Origin: Spirochaetota bacterium
GTDB lineage: Bacteria; Spirochaetota; Spirochaetia; Treponematales; UBA12059
Assembly: GCA_022703505.1 (NCBI GenBank)
Contig: JAKLDN010000001.1
Location: 62,001-126,000, forward strand
Reading direction: 5' to 3'
Length of the DNA: 64,000 nucleotides
Position numbers and translations under genes: made by a program. Below are positions 41,141-50,646 of this stretch, in pieces (positions within the stretch are counted from its first letter, which is position 1; each line of letters starts with the position of its first letter). The notes below the pieces were generated by a model. The model did not search any database. It was not told the origin of the DNA and was given only the letters and a program-made list of their open reading frames with translations.

Positions 41141-41638
41141 ATGGCGACGATACCAAGGCCCGAGGACCCGAACCGTGAATGGCTGGTGCTCCACCTCACG
41201 GGAATGACTGCCCATATCCCCTTCGAGCGGGCCGTGAAGGATTTCCCCGTGGAGCTCGCCGGAAAACGGATACCCGGCCTGGATCACACGGCCTGGGGCC
41301 TTCTGTGGCACCTGGCTGTCTGCCAGGAGGACATCCTCCTCTACGCCCTGAACGAGGGGCACGTGAGCCCCCCCTACCCTTCGGGCCTGTGGCCCGAGGA
41401 GGACGGTCCCGCGGAGGCCGCGGACTGGGAGCGGACGGCTATGAAGTTCAACCGGGACCTGGAGGCCGTCGTCCGGATGGTCCGGGATCCCGGGCGGGAC
41501 CTGTACGCCCCGGTCCGGCCCGGTATCGACGAAACCCTCCTCCAGATGGCGGGCCTCGTGATCGACCACAACTCCTACCACATCGGCCAGTTCGTGGACC
41601 TGCGGATGCTCCTGGGGGTGCCGGTCAAGGACTGGTAG
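41141..41638 (+). CDS. DinB-family protein
   Basis: A 165-residue four-helix-bundle protein starting 12 bases after the large PHP-like gene behind AAGGAGG, so probably the same transcript. It has the His triad positions of the DinB/YfiT fold: GLLWHLAVCQEDILLY near residue 52, and C-terminal IDHNSYHIGQFVDLRMLLG near residue 138. Members are metal-binding and often thiol-dependent transferases, but the substrate is unknown here. It is distinct in sequence from the ClbS-type protein at 36.1 kb. Confidence 0.8.
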   Translation: MATIPRPEDPNREWLVLHLTGMTAHIPFERAVKDFPVELAGKRIPGLDHTAWGLLWHLAVCQEDILLYALNEGHVSPPYPSGLWPEEDGPAEAADWERTAMKFNRDLEAVVRMVRDPGRDLYAPVRPGIDETLLQMAGLVIDHNSYHIGQFVDLRMLLGVPVKDW

Positions 41639-41706
41639 GGCCCGCGGTCCGGCGTCCTCAACCCCGGACCTTGCCTTCGGACCAAGGGCGGTCGATACTC
41701 TCCCCC

Positions 41707-42867
41707 ATGGATGACGGGATCACGAGGCTCTTCGAGAACCACCGGGCGGCGGAGTTCCTGGAGCGGCCGAACCGCTTCGTCATCCGGGCCCGGGATCCGG
41801 AGACCGGGGAGGTCCTGGTCTGCCACTGCCCCAATCCCGGAAGCCTCGCGGAGCTGGCCCTGCCGGGCACCCCCCTGATCCTGGAACGCCGCCGGACCCC
41901 CGGCGCGACTGCCTGGACCGCCGCCGCGGCGCTGTACCGGGGCGGAGTCGTGCCCCTGTATTCCGCCCGGGCGAACGCCGTCACCCGGGACCTGGTAATC
42001 CCCCGGCTCTTCCCGGAGGCGTCCGGGATCCGCCCCGAGTTCCGGATCGGCGGCTCCCGGTTCGATTTCTATTTCGAGGATCCCGCCGGAGGCCGCCACC
42101 TGGCGGAAGTGAAATCCTGCTCCCTGGTGGAGCGGGGCGTCGCGATGTTCCCCGACGCCCCCAGCGCCCGGGCGTCGCGGCATCTCGCGGAGCTGGCCGC
42201 CCTGTCCCGGGAGGGCTGGACCTGCCACGTCCTCTTCCTGATCCAGCACGGATATCCCCGGGTCTTCATTCCCAACCTCCATACCGACCCCGCCTTCGCC
42301 GCGGCCCTGGGAACCCTGTCGCCGGGCCTGGATCTCCGTGCGGTCAGCCTGGAAACATCCGAGGACGGCCGGGTCCGGATCGTCTCCGACCGTGTGGCCA
42401 TCGACCTGGGGCACACGGACCTGGCGGACGCGGATCGGGGAAGCTACCTGGTCATCCTGGAGCTCGCCGAACCCGCGGAGATCGAGACCAGGAGCCTGGG
42501 CCGGATCGACTTCCCGGCGGGCTGGTACGTCTACGCGGGTTCCGCGCGGAAAGGCCTTTCGGCCCGGGTAGCCCGCCACCTGCGGAGATCGGGGAAACGA
42601 CTCCGCTGGCACGTGGACTACCTGGCCCGGCGGGCCCGGTCCGCCCGGGGCCTGGCTCTGGCGTCCTACGACAACCTCGAGTGCGAGCTGGCCGAAGCCC
42701 TGACCCGGATCGGCGGCCGGAGAATCCCGGACTTCGGCTCCTCGGACTGCCGCTGTCCCGGCCACCTCCTCCGCTTCGCCTCGGACCCGATGAAGGACCG
42801 GGGATACCTGGATGTCCTCTTCTACTACCGACACGAGCGGGCTTTGGAGGGGAATCCCCGAGGGTGA
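41707..42867 (+). CDS. sfsA: SfsA nuclease fused to DUF123 (GIY-YIG-like) domain
   Basis: A 386-residue fusion. Residues 1-235 are SfsA: NRFVIRARDPETGEVLVCHC, NPGSLAEL, SARANAVTRDLVIPRL, RIGGSRFDFYFED and AEVKSCSLVERGVAMFPDAP, the last with the PD-(D/E)xK-like catalytic EVK. Residues 255-375 are DUF123: GSYLVILELA, GWYVYAGSARKGLSARVARH near residue 278, RWHVDYLARRA, and SSDCRCPGHLLRF. DUF123 is usually a separate GIY-YIG-related domain, also found fused to endonuclease III-type proteins in archaea. Two nuclease-like modules in one chain suggest nucleic-acid repair or processing. ATG start; no strong Shine-Dalgarno. Confidence 0.85.
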   Translation: MDDGITRLFENHRAAEFLERPNRFVIRARDPETGEVLVCHCPNPGSLAELALPGTPLILERRRTPGATAWTAAAALYRGGVVPLYSARANAVTRDLVIPRLFPEASGIRPEFRIGGSRFDFYFEDPAGGRHLAEVKSCSLVERGVAMFPDAPSARASRHLAELAALSREGWTCHVLFLIQHGYPRVFIPNLHTDPAFAAALGTLSPGLDLRAVSLETSEDGRVRIVSDRVAIDLGHTDLADADRGSYLVILELAEPAEIETRSLGRIDFPAGWYVYAGSARKGLSARVARHLRRSGKRLRWHVDYLARRARSARGLALASYDNLECELAEALTRIGGRRIPDFGSSDCRCPGHLLRFASDPMKDRGYLDVLFYYRHERALEGNPRG

Positions 42868-42882
42868 GGCCCGTTCCCGGTG

Positions 42883-44178
42883 TCACGAAGCCTGCTCAGA
42901 TTCTCCGGCCCGATCCCGCCTTGCCCTGCCGAAAATCCTACCCGCCGCCATCAGCAAGGCGGCCGCCAGGATGATCCCCCCGCCGACGGCGAAGATCCCC
43001 GGAAGGCCTCGGGCGTCCCCGGCCAGTCCGAGCAGGGGCGCAAGGGCCAGGGCGCAGAGGGTCATGAGAAGGGACGAGAGAGACAGGAACGCCGCCCGCG
43101 TCTCGTCCCGGGCTGCCTCCTGCAGCCGGGTCTCGAAGGCCACGTTGACCGCGGACATGAGGAAGTACCCTCCCAGATAGAGGGGAACCCCGAACCGGCC
43201 CGGAAGGAAGGCGGCGGCCGCGAAGGCGACCCCGGCTGCGCCCACGGCCGGGCCGATCTTGCCCTTCCTTCCGGCGGATCCGGACTTGAGAAGGAATCCG
43301 GCCGCCAATCCGCCGACTCCCTCGGCCCCGAACCGGAGGGCTCCCCAGACCCCCACCCAGGCCAGGGGCACACCGTAGCGCTCCAGGGCCCAAAGGCCGT
43401 CGAACTCGTCCAGGGTCCCGTAGGCGGCGATGGACAGGCAGGCCGCAGCCAGGAGGAGGGCCAGCCGCCGGTCCCGGAGGGCCCTCCGGAAGGATCCCAG
43501 GGTGGCCGCCAAGCCGGTCCCCGGGCTTCTCTCCCCGCCGGCCCCCGCTCCCTCTCCGGTGCCCTCCGGGAACCCCGCGGCCGACGCCCGGGGCGAGAGG
43601 TCGGATGCCCTCCGGGTCCGGAGCGAAAGCGCGGACAAGGCGCCTCCGGCCGCCGCCGCCGCGGACAGGGCCAGCGTGAGGCCGGGACTCCCGGCGAAAA
43701 GGGGCCCTCCGATGACCAGGGACAGAGCTACGGCGGAAGTAGCCGCGGCGTTCGAGATCCCCGCGGCCTTGTCGTAGGAGGTTTCCCTGCCGCGATCCCG
43801 GAGGGCCTCGTAGAGCAGGGCCTGACGGGTTCCCGAACAGAAGGCCTCCTGGGCTCCCCAGAGGGCGAAGCCGACGGCCGCGGCCGTAAAGGACGGCCAG
43901 GCCAGCCAGGCGCAGAAGCCCAGGGCTTTCAGGAGCATCCCGACGGCCAGGACTTTCCTCTTGTCCCAGCGGTCCGCCAGGATCCCCGAGGGCAGTTCGA
44001 GCACCACTACGGATAGCTCCCAGACCACGAAGAGAAGGGACAGCTCGAGGAAATCGTAGCCCCGTTCCCGGAACAGGATCATGTAGGCGGGATAGATGGG
44101 GGCAAGTTCCGACAGGAACGAGAAGAGTACGTTCTTTTTGATTATCGGGAAGATCGAGCGTGCGGAGAAAAACGACAT
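42883..44178 (-). CDS. Major facilitator superfamily permease
   Basis: A 431-residue protein with twelve hydrophobic segments. The MFS loop 2-3 motif is in LPSGILADRWDKRKVLAVG near residue 62; ALWGAQEAFCSGTRQALLYE near residue 105 is typical of the MFS group related to drug-efflux and sugar-type permeases. The central loop (about residues 185-215) is Gly/Arg/Ser-rich. ATG start behind GGGAGGTAAGGAATG. It is convergent with sfsA and upstream of nothing on its strand. Substrate unknown. Confidence 0.8.
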   Translation of the reverse strand: MSFFSARSIFPIIKKNVLFSFLSELAPIYPAYMILFRERGYDFLELSLLFVVWELSVVVLELPSGILADRWDKRKVLAVGMLLKALGFCAWLAWPSFTAAAVGFALWGAQEAFCSGTRQALLYEALRDRGRETSYDKAAGISNAAATSAVALSLVIGGPLFAGSPGLTLALSAAAAAGGALSALSLRTRRASDLSPRASAAGFPEGTGEGAGAGGERSPGTGLAATLGSFRRALRDRRLALLLAAACLSIAAYGTLDEFDGLWALERYGVPLAWVGVWGALRFGAEGVGGLAAGFLLKSGSAGRKGKIGPAVGAAGVAFAAAAFLPGRFGVPLYLGGYFLMSAVNVAFETRLQEAARDETRAAFLSLSSLLMTLCALALAPLLGLAGDARGLPGIFAVGGGIILAAALLMAAGRIFGRARRDRAGESEQAS

Positions 44179-44375
44179 TCCTTACCTCCCTATGGGTTAA
44201 CGGACGATCCGAGCAGGTACCCGAATCTCAGGGAGGTCCCCGGGCGTGAAAAACGCCTCGATAGCGTCGTCAGGGTCAGTGGCCGGAATAGACCTTGGAT
44301 CGCATCATATCCTAAAGGTAGCTCGAGATGCCACGGCAGGCAAGACAATCCGCTCCGTCCGGGATTCCGGACCCT

Positions 44376-45548
44376 TCAGCGCGCCCTCCGCTTGGAGATC
44401 ACGTCGAAGGCCACGGCCAGAAGAAGGACCATGCCCTTCACGAACTGCTGGATGTCGCTTCCTATGCCGAGGATGGACATCCCGTTGTTGAGGACGCCCA
44501 TGACGAGGGCGCCGATGATGGCCCCCACGATGGTTCCGATGCCGCCGCTCGCGGATGCCCCGCCGATATAGCAGGCCGCGATGGCGTCCAGCTCGAAGTT
44601 CTGGCCCGCCAGGGGGGAGGCCGCGTTGAGACGGGAGGCGACCGCGATTCCGGCCACGGCCGAAAGCATGCCCATGTTGACGTAGGCCAGGAAGAGCACC
44701 CTGTTCGTGTCGATCCCCGAAAGCTGGGCGGCCTTCTCGTTTCCGCCCATGGCGTAGAGGTAGCGTCCCGGCACGGTCCGGGTGGTCAGGAAGGAGTAGG
44801 CCGCCACGAGGGTCCCTATTACGATGAAGATGACGGGGATGCCCCGGTAGGAGGCGAGCCAGTAGGACGCCAGGGCTATGACGCCGACGGTCAAGGCCAG
44901 CTTTGCGGCGAAAAGGGGCAGGGGCAGGCTCTCGTAGCCGTTACGCCGGCGGTAGCCCCGCTGGATGGACTCGGAGAGCACGAAGAGCAGGGCCAAGGCG
45001 GCTCCGGCGGCCAGGGCCGTCCAGTTGTAGAGGGATTCCTCCCCCCCGATCAGGTCCGGTACGAAGCCGGAGCTGATCTGCTGGAAGGACTCCGGGAAAG
45101 GTCCGATAGTGAGTCCCTTGAGCATGAAGACCGTGAGCCCGCGGAAGGTGAGCATCCCGGCCAGGGTGACGATGAAGGCGGGGATCCGGGCGTAGGCTAT
45201 CCAGAAGCCTTGCCAGACCCCGATGACCAGCCCCACGGCCAGGACCAGGGCGATCGACGCCCCGACCCCCATGTCCAGGGTGATGATGAAGGTGCCGCTG
45301 AGGGCGCCGATGAAGGCGACCACGGAACCCACCGAGAGATCGATGTTCCCCCCCGTGAGGATGCAGAGGGTCATGCCGATGGCCAGAATGAACACGTACG
45401 CGTTCTGGAGCACCAGATTGGTCACGTTCATCGGCACCAGGAGAACGCCTCCCGTGGCGACCTGGAAGAACAGCATGATGAAGACGAGGGCTATGAGCAT
45501 CCCGTACTGCCGTACGTTGTTCCGGAGCAGATCCTTAATGCTTCCCAT
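44376..45548 (-). CDS. Pentose/multiple-sugar ABC transporter permease (XylH/MmsB-type)
   Basis: A 390-residue inner-membrane protein from the ATG at 45548 with GGGAG upstream, overlapping the ATPase gene by 14 bases. It has about ten helices. [17 protein letters not shown] near residue 70, [16 protein letters not shown] near residue 128, and the coupling region [16 protein letters not shown] near residue 270 are the standard features of XylH. The C-terminal [22 protein letters not shown] is characteristic of the XylH/MmsB branch. Probably imports xylose, given xylA and xylB divergently placed. Confidence 0.88.
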   Translation of the reverse strand: MGSIKDLLRNNVRQYGMLIALVFIMLFFQVATGGVLLVPMNVTNLVLQNAYVFILAIGMTLCILTGGNIDLSVGSVVAFIGALSGTFIITLDMGVGASIALVLAVGLVIGVWQGFWIAYARIPAFIVTLAGMLTFRGLTVFMLKGLTIGPFPESFQQISSGFVPDLIGGEESLYNWTALAAGAALALLFVLSESIQRGYRRRNGYESLPLPLFAAKLALTVGVIALASYWLASYRGIPVIFIVIGTLVAAYSFLTTRTVPGRYLYAMGGNEKAAQLSGIDTNRVLFLAYVNMGMLSAVAGIAVASRLNAASPLAGQNFELDAIAACYIGGASASGGIGTIVGAIIGALVMGVLNNGMSILGIGSDIQQFVKGMVLLLAVAFDVISKRRAR

Positions 45549-47085
45549 TTCCGTTCTCCCTGACACTCTGCATGATGCACTTCATGATGCCTTCCTGGGT
45601 GGCCTCTTCCCGCGGGAACTCGCCCACGATCCGGCCGTCGTTCATGACGTAGATGCGGTCGCAGATCCCGAGGATCTCCGGAAGCTCGGAGGAGATGAAG
45701 AGGACGGACTTGCCCTCGTCGGCCAGCTGGTTGATGATCGAGTAGATCTCGTACTTGGCGCCGACGTCGATCCCCCGGGTGGGCTCGTCCAGGATGAGGA
45801 CGTCCGGCATGGTGAAGATCCACTTGGAGAGCACGACCTTCTGCTGGTTCCCGCCGGACAGGTCTCCGGCCTTCTGCCGGATGCTCGTGGAGCGGATCTT
45901 GAGACGGCTCCGGAAATCCTCGGCCACCTTGGCCTCCCGGTCCCGGTCGATGACGGAGCGCTCGGCCACCTTCCCCAGGCCCGCGATGGTGATGTTCTCG
46001 CAGATGTCGCCGATCAGGTTGAGCCCCGCGGTCTTGCGGTCCTCGGTGGCGTAGGATACTCCCTGGTCGATGGTCCTGCGCACGCTCCGGAGCTCGACGG
46101 GGCGGCCGTCCTTGAAGGCGCTGCCCGAGACGCGGACGCCGTAGGACCGGCCGAAGAGGCTCATGGCCAGCTCCGTGCGTCCGGCACCCATGAGGCCCGC
46201 CAGTCCCACGACCTCGCCCTTCCGCAGGGTGAGGGACGCGTCCTTCACGATCCTCCGATCGGGGGAAAGGGGGCTGTAGACGTTCCAGTCCCGGATCTCG
46301 AAAGCCGTCTCGCCGATCCGGGGCTCCCTCCTGGGGAATCGGTCCACGAGGTCCCTTCCCACCATGCCCCGGATGATCCGATCCTCGTCGATGTCGCCCG
46401 AGGACGTTTCCAGGGTCTCGATGGTGGCCCCGTCCCGGAGGATGGTGATGGAGTCCGCCACTTCGACGACCTCGCCGAGCTTATGGGATATCAGGATGGA
46501 GGTGACGCCCTTGGCCTTGAGGTCGAGCAGGAGCCCGAGCAAGTGCTCCGAGTCGTCCTCGTTCAGGGAGGCCGTGGGCTCGTCCAGGACAAGGAGCTTC
46601 ACGTTCTTGGAGAGGGCCTTCGCGATCTCCACGAGCTGTTGCTTCCCGACCCCCAGATCCTTCACCGCCGTCCGGGTGCCTTCCTTGAGCCCCACGAGCT
46701 CCAGGAGCTTGGCCGCGTCCCGATGGGTCTTGTCCCAGTCGATGACGCCGCCCCGGGAGCGTTCGTTCCGGAGGAAGATGTTCTCCCCCACGGACAGATA
46801 GGGGACCAGGGCCAGTTCCTGGTGGATGATGACGATGCCCTTCCGCTCGCTGTCGTGGATGGTCCGGAAGGAGCACTCCTCCCCCTCGAAGACGAGCTGT
46901 CCCGAATACGTCCCGTGGGGATATACGCCGCCGAGTACGTTCATGAGGGTGGACTTGCCCGCGCCGTTTTCCCCGACCAGGGCGTGGATCTCCCCCCGAC
47001 GAACCGAGAGGTTCACGTCGGAAAGGGCCCGGACGCCCGGGAACAGCTTCGTGATGCTCCTCATCTCGAGGATGTTGCCGACCAC
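45535..47085 (-). CDS. Pentose/multiple-sugar ABC transporter ATPase, duplicated (XylG/MmsA-type)
   Basis: A 516-residue double ATPase. GTG start at 47085 with AGGAG eight bases upstream. First half: Walker [12 protein letters not shown] near residue 40, Q-loop IIHQELALV, Walker [14 protein letters not shown]. Second half: [15 protein letters not shown] near residue 300, signature [14 protein letters not shown] near residue 408, and [19 protein letters not shown]. Sequence flavour ([18 protein letters not shown]) is that of XylG/MmsA. Both halves look more intact than in the nucleoside ATPase at 11.2 kb. Confidence 0.9.
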   Translation of the reverse strand: MVGNILEMRSITKLFPGVRALSDVNLSVRRGEIHALVGENGAGKSTLMNVLGGVYPHGTYSGQLVFEGEECSFRTIHDSERKGIVIIHQELALVPYLSVGENIFLRNERSRGGVIDWDKTHRDAAKLLELVGLKEGTRTAVKDLGVGKQQLVEIAKALSKNVKLLVLDEPTASLNEDDSEHLLGLLLDLKAKGVTSILISHKLGEVVEVADSITILRDGATIETLETSSGDIDEDRIIRGMVGRDLVDRFPRREPRIGETAFEIRDWNVYSPLSPDRRIVKDASLTLRKGEVVGLAGLMGAGRTELAMSLFGRSYGVRVSGSAFKDGRPVELRSVRRTIDQGVSYATEDRKTAGLNLIGDICENITIAGLGKVAERSVIDRDREAKVAEDFRSRLKIRSTSIRQKAGDLSGGNQQKVVLSKWIFTMPDVLILDEPTRGIDVGAKYEIYSIINQLADEGKSVLFISSELPEILGICDRIYVMNDGRIVGEFPREEATQEGIMKCIMQSVRENGNGKH

Positions 47086-47121
47086 TGCCGCGTTCTCCTA
47101 ATCCATATGCGAGCCGCGATT

Positions 47122-47156
47122 CGGACGCCCGCCGCCATGAGGCGTGCGGGCGTCCG
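47122..47156 (-). terminator. Intercistronic stem-loop between sugar-binding protein and ATPase genes
   Basis: Perfect 11-bp stem CGGACGCCCGC (47122-47132) / GCGGGCGTCCG (47146-47156), 13-base loop, between the binding-protein stop (47178) and the ATPase start (47085). No U-tract on the minus strand, so likely a 3'-end stabiliser or partial attenuator rather than a full stop. Confidence 0.6.
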
Positions 47157-47177
47157 GACCTGGAATGTTGCGCTATT

Positions 47178-48230
47178 CTACTTGAGATCGGCTTCGGTGT
47201 AGTAGCCCGAATCGACCAGGAGGGCCTTGTAGTTGGCCTTGTCCGCGTACACGGGGTCGCAGAGGAAGGACGGTACGACCTTGACGCCGTTGTTGTAGGT
47301 TTTGGTGTCGTTCACGGGAACCGTCTTGCCCTGCATGATGGCCTCGACCATCTCCACGACCTTGGCGGCCAGGGTACGGGTGTCCTTGAAGATCGACATG
47401 GACTGCTGGCCCGCGATCATCGCCTTGACGTTGGCCTTGTCGCAATCCTGACCCGTGAGGATGGGATAGGGCTTCCGGGCGGTACCGTAGCCGACGTTCT
47501 TCAGGGAGGCCACGATGCCGATGGCCAGGCTGTCGTTCGGGGAGAGCACGGCGTCGAGCTTGGTGCTCCCGGCGTACTTGGCGGCGATCAGGTTGTCCAT
47601 CCGCGCCTGTGCCTTGGCGGACTCCCAACTCTGGATGGCGATTACGGTGAAGTCCTTCTGGCCGGTGGGGATGACGAGCTTCTTGCTGTCCAGGTAGGGA
47701 CGGAGGATGCTCATGGCCCCGTTGAAGAAGAAGGTCGCGTTGTTGTCGTCCGGGGATCCCGCGAAGAGCTCGATATTGAACGGGCCCTTCCCCTTGTCCA
47801 ACCCGAGGGCGCTCTCGATGTACTTGCCCTGGATGACCCCCACCTTGAAATTGTCGAAGGTGGCGTAGTAGTCCACGTTCGGGGTGTTCATGATCAGGCG
47901 GTCGTAGGCGATGACCTTGATCCCGCCGGCCTGGGCCTTCTTGAGTACGTCCGAGAGAACCGAGCCGTCGATGGACGCGATCACCAGGACCTTGCATCCC
48001 TTGGTGATCATGTTCTCCAGCTGCTGGATCTGGGTATTGATATCGTTGTTCGCGTACTGGAGATCGACGCGGTAGCCCTTGGCCTCGAGCTGGGCCTTCA
48101 TGTTCGCGCCGTCCTGGTTCCATCGCTGGAGCGACTGCGTCGGCATGGCGACGCCGATGAGCATCCCCTGGGCGAACGCGGAAGAGCAGACGACCGCGAG
48201 GGCCAGGAGAATCAGGATACCTTTCTTCAT
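47178..48230 (-). CDS. Periplasmic sugar-binding protein (XylF/ChvE-type)
   Basis: A 350-residue product from the ATG at 48230 behind AAGGAGG; the longer frame upstream has no ribosome-binding site. The signal peptide MKKGILILLALAVVCSSAFAQ is followed by a class I binding-protein fold: VAMPTQSLQRWNQDGANM near residue 25, DINTQIQQLENMITKG near residue 62, VIAYDRLIMNTPNVDYYATFD near residue 107, and LSPNDSLAIGI near residue 230. Sequence style is close to ChvE/multiple-sugar binding proteins, which accept several pentoses and hexoses. First gene of the transporter operon. Confidence 0.88.
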   Translation of the reverse strand: MKKGILILLALAVVCSSAFAQGMLIGVAMPTQSLQRWNQDGANMKAQLEAKGYRVDLQYANNDINTQIQQLENMITKGCKVLVIASIDGSVLSDVLKKAQAGGIKVIAYDRLIMNTPNVDYYATFDNFKVGVIQGKYIESALGLDKGKGPFNIELFAGSPDDNNATFFFNGAMSILRPYLDSKKLVIPTGQKDFTVIAIQSWESAKAQARMDNLIAAKYAGSTKLDAVLSPNDSLAIGIVASLKNVGYGTARKPYPILTGQDCDKANVKAMIAGQQSMSIFKDTRTLAAKVVEMVEAIMQGKTVPVNDTKTYNNGVKVVPSFLCDPVYADKANYKALLVDSGYYTEADLK

Positions 48231-48322
48231 CTTGTGTGCCTCCTTGGGATTCGATCGAAGCGCGCTATAGGGTGACGATAGGCGCGTTTCCCCCGGCACA
48301 CTATGGGAGGGATTGATTTTCC

Positions 48323-48339
48323 ATATCCGAAATTGATAT
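48323..48339 (-). promoter_or_regulatory. Putative AraC operator, copy 1 (upstream of sugar-transport operon)
   Basis: On the minus strand the 17 bases read ATATCAATTTCGGATAT, identical to copy 2. It ends 93 bases before the binding-protein start and lies immediately after the araC-type gene stop. In both copies a TCAA(A)TCCC-like half site follows some six to eight bases further in the direction of transcription. Confidence 0.7.
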
Positions 48340-48342
48340 TGA

Positions 48343-49161
48343 TCAGGAGTGGGCGAAGTCCGCCTTCTGAAGGCACCGAGCCCGGTATTCGGTCGGAGAG
48401 AACCCGACGACGTTCTTGAAGGCCCGGGAAAATCCGAACTGGTTCTCGTACCCGAGCTTCTCGGAGATCGTCCCGATGCCCAGGTTGGTGCTGGACAGCA
48501 TGGCCCGAGCCGCCTCGATCTTCAGCCGCGAGTAGTAGCGCATGGGCGGCATACGCATGCGCTGGGCGAAGACCCGGACCAGGTGCTCACGGGACACCCC
48601 GAGCCGCCCGGAGAGCGAATCCAGGTCGAGGTTGTCTTCAATGGAAGCCTGCATGATCGCGATCGCCTTCTCCACGTGCGAGTTCTCCGGCGCACCGTAG
48701 GAGGATGGGGCCCCGGCCACCAGGCCGTACAGGAAGGACAGGAAGGAATGCCGGCTGGCTTCCACGAGGTCCGCGTGGCCCGAGGAGCTGCGCTCCAGCA
48801 GGTCCGCGAAGAAGAACCGGTGGGAGGTGCCGATGTCGACGGGTCGGGCCATGGCGTCCACCGCGCGGTCCAGGAGCCCGAAAAGCTCCTGGTCCCCGGA
48901 GGCGCTGAACAGCACGGCGAAATAGGTGATGGGCTTGCGCAGGTTCGTGGCCAGGATCTGGTGCACCGAACCCGGGGGCGTCATGTGCAGGCTTCCGGGC
49001 CGGATGGTCCAGGTCCCGGAGCCGTTCCGGAAGCTCCCCTCCCCGGAGATGAAGTAGTGCAGCTCGTACTCTCCCTCCCGGTGGGCATGCCGCCTCCCGT
49101 GCCAGGCGATCTGGCGCTCGTCCCGCAGGTGGTATACGAACACGATGTCCTCGAAACGCAT
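48343..49161 (-). CDS. AraC-family regulator of the pentose locus
   Basis: A 272-residue protein. The N-terminal half is a cupin-type sugar-sensing domain: EYELHYFISGEGSFRNGSG near residue 32 and PGSLHMTPPGSVHQI near residue 54. The C-terminal 100 residues are the double helix-turn-helix: LSGRLGVSREHLVRVFAQRM near residue 192 and ISEKLGYENQFGFSRAFKNV near residue 238, followed by FSPTEYRARC. It lies between the transporter operon and xylAB and is flanked on both sides by the same 17-bp motif, making it the likely activator of both operons and possibly of itself. Confidence 0.88.
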   Translation of the reverse strand: MRFEDIVFVYHLRDERQIAWHGRRHAHREGEYELHYFISGEGSFRNGSGTWTIRPGSLHMTPPGSVHQILATNLRKPITYFAVLFSASGDQELFGLLDRAVDAMARPVDIGTSHRFFFADLLERSSSGHADLVEASRHSFLSFLYGLVAGAPSSYGAPENSHVEKAIAIMQASIEDNLDLDSLSGRLGVSREHLVRVFAQRMRMPPMRYYSRLKIEAARAMLSSTNLGIGTISEKLGYENQFGFSRAFKNVVGFSPTEYRARCLQKADFAHS

Positions 49162-49197
49162 CCTGGGCCTCCGCGGGGTTCGTGGTGTTCGGGAATA

Positions 49198-49214
49198 ATA
49201 TCAATTTCGGATAT
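49198..49214 (+). promoter_or_regulatory. Putative AraC operator, copy 2 (upstream of xylA and araC-type gene)
   Basis: ATATCAATTTCGGATAT, a perfect 17-base match to copy 1 in the opposite orientation, ending 85 bases before the xylA start. In both copies the motif reads toward its target gene. Confidence 0.7.
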
Positions 49215-49298
49215 ATTCGGTCAAATCCCGATCTTTACCCTCCCGGGAAGGAGCTCTAGTATCGTTAAGGATTCGCGCACCGCAGCGAGGAGGCAACC

Positions 49299-50621
49299 GT
49301 GAACGACCTATTCCCCTCGATACCGAAAATCCCGTACGAGGGTCCGGATTCCGACCGGGAACTGGCCTTCAAGCACTACGACCCGGCCGCCCGGACTCCG
49401 GATTCTCCGGAGCCCGGGACCCTGAAGGAGTGCCTTCGCTTCTCCATGGCCTTCTGGCACTCCATGACCGGCACGGGAAAGGACCCCTTCGGCGACGGGA
49501 CCCTCCTCCGGCCCTGGGACGGCGTGGACGACGAGATGGAGGTCGCGCGTCTGCGGATGCGTTCCGTGTTCGAGCTCACGGAAAAGCTCTCCATTCCCTT
49601 CTTCTGCTTCCACGACCGAGATATCGCCCCCGAGGGGGATACCCTGCGGGAGACGAACCGGAAGCTCGACGAGATCACCGCCCTGACGAAGGACCTCATG
49701 CGGACGAGTCCCACCCGGGTGCTCTGGGGCACGGCCAACCTCTTCAACCATCCGCGCTTCCTCCATGGAGCCGCGACGAGCCCGGACCCCAGGGTCTTCG
49801 CCTACGCCGCCGCCCAGGTGAAGAAGGCCCTGGAAGTCACTTTGGAACTCGGGGGTCAAAACTATGTCTTCTGGGGCGGCCGCGAGGGCTACGAGACCCT
49901 GCTCAACACGGACATGAAGAGAGAGCAGGATCATCTGGCCCGGTTCCTCCACATGGCCGCGGACTACGCCCGGGAGATCGGCTTCGATGGACAGCTTCTC
50001 ATCGAGCCGAAGCCCAAGGAGCCGACGAAACACCAGTACGACTCGGACGCCGCGGCCTGCTGGGCCTTCCTCCAGGAATACGGCCTGTCCTCCCGCTTCA
50101 AGCTCAACATCGAGACGAACCACGCCACACTGGCGGGACACACCATGCAACACGAGCTCCGCTACGCCCGGGAACGGGGGATCCTGGGTTCCATCGACGC
50201 CAACCAGGGGGACGAGCTTCTGGGCTGGGATACGGACCAGTTCCCCACGGACCTGTACATGGCGACCCTGGCCATGTACGAGGTGCGGAAGAACGGGGGT
50301 CTCCACTCCGGGGGTCTCAACTTCGACGCGAAGGTGCGCAGGGGCAGCCACCGGCCCGAGGATCTCGCGATCGCCCACATAGCCGGGATGGACACCATGG
50401 CCCGGGGCTACAAAGCGGCGGGGCGCATGATCGCCGACGGAGCCCTGGACCGCCCCCTGGCGGAGCGCTACGCGCTCTGGGGAAAAGGCGTGGGAGCGGC
50501 GGTCGAGGCGGGCCGGGAATCCTTCGGGAGCCTCGAGTCCTTCGCCCTGGATATCGAAGACTTCGATCTCCCTTCGGGCGGCCAGGAGTTCCTGGAGTCC
50601 CGGGTGAACCGGTACCTCTGA
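49299..50621 (+). CDS. xylA: Xylose isomerase
   Basis: A 440-residue metal-dependent isomerase, xylose to xylulose; GTG start behind GAGGAGGCAACC. Catalytic His/Asp: [20 protein letters not shown] near residue 98; Mg/Co ligands in [16 protein letters not shown] near residue 187, [15 protein letters not shown] near residue 232, [13 protein letters not shown] near residue 266 and [19 protein letters not shown] near residue 294. Length and motifs place it in the longer class II group. xylB follows 25 bases later, so they form the catabolic operon divergent from the AraC-type regulator. Confidence 0.95.
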   Translation: MNDLFPSIPKIPYEGPDSDRELAFKHYDPAARTPDSPEPGTLKECLRFSMAFWHSMTGTGKDPFGDGTLLRPWDGVDDEMEVARLRMRSVFELTEKLSIPFFCFHDRDIAPEGDTLRETNRKLDEITALTKDLMRTSPTRVLWGTANLFNHPRFLHGAATSPDPRVFAYAAAQVKKALEVTLELGGQNYVFWGGREGYETLLNTDMKREQDHLARFLHMAADYAREIGFDGQLLIEPKPKEPTKHQYDSDAAACWAFLQEYGLSSRFKLNIETNHATLAGHTMQHELRYARERGILGSIDANQGDELLGWDTDQFPTDLYMATLAMYEVRKNGGLHSGGLNFDAKVRRGSHRPEDLAIAHIAGMDTMARGYKAAGRMIADGALDRPLAERYALWGKGVGAAVEAGRESFGSLESFALDIEDFDLPSGGQEFLESRVNRYL

Positions 50622-50646
50622 CGGCACGGGCGGGTAGGGAGGATCC

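Noticed and set aside
39269-41581. 770-residue minus-strand open frame opposite the PHP-like and DinB genes
   Set aside because: Same low-information composition; the plus-strand frames have real domain motifs and ribosome-binding sites.
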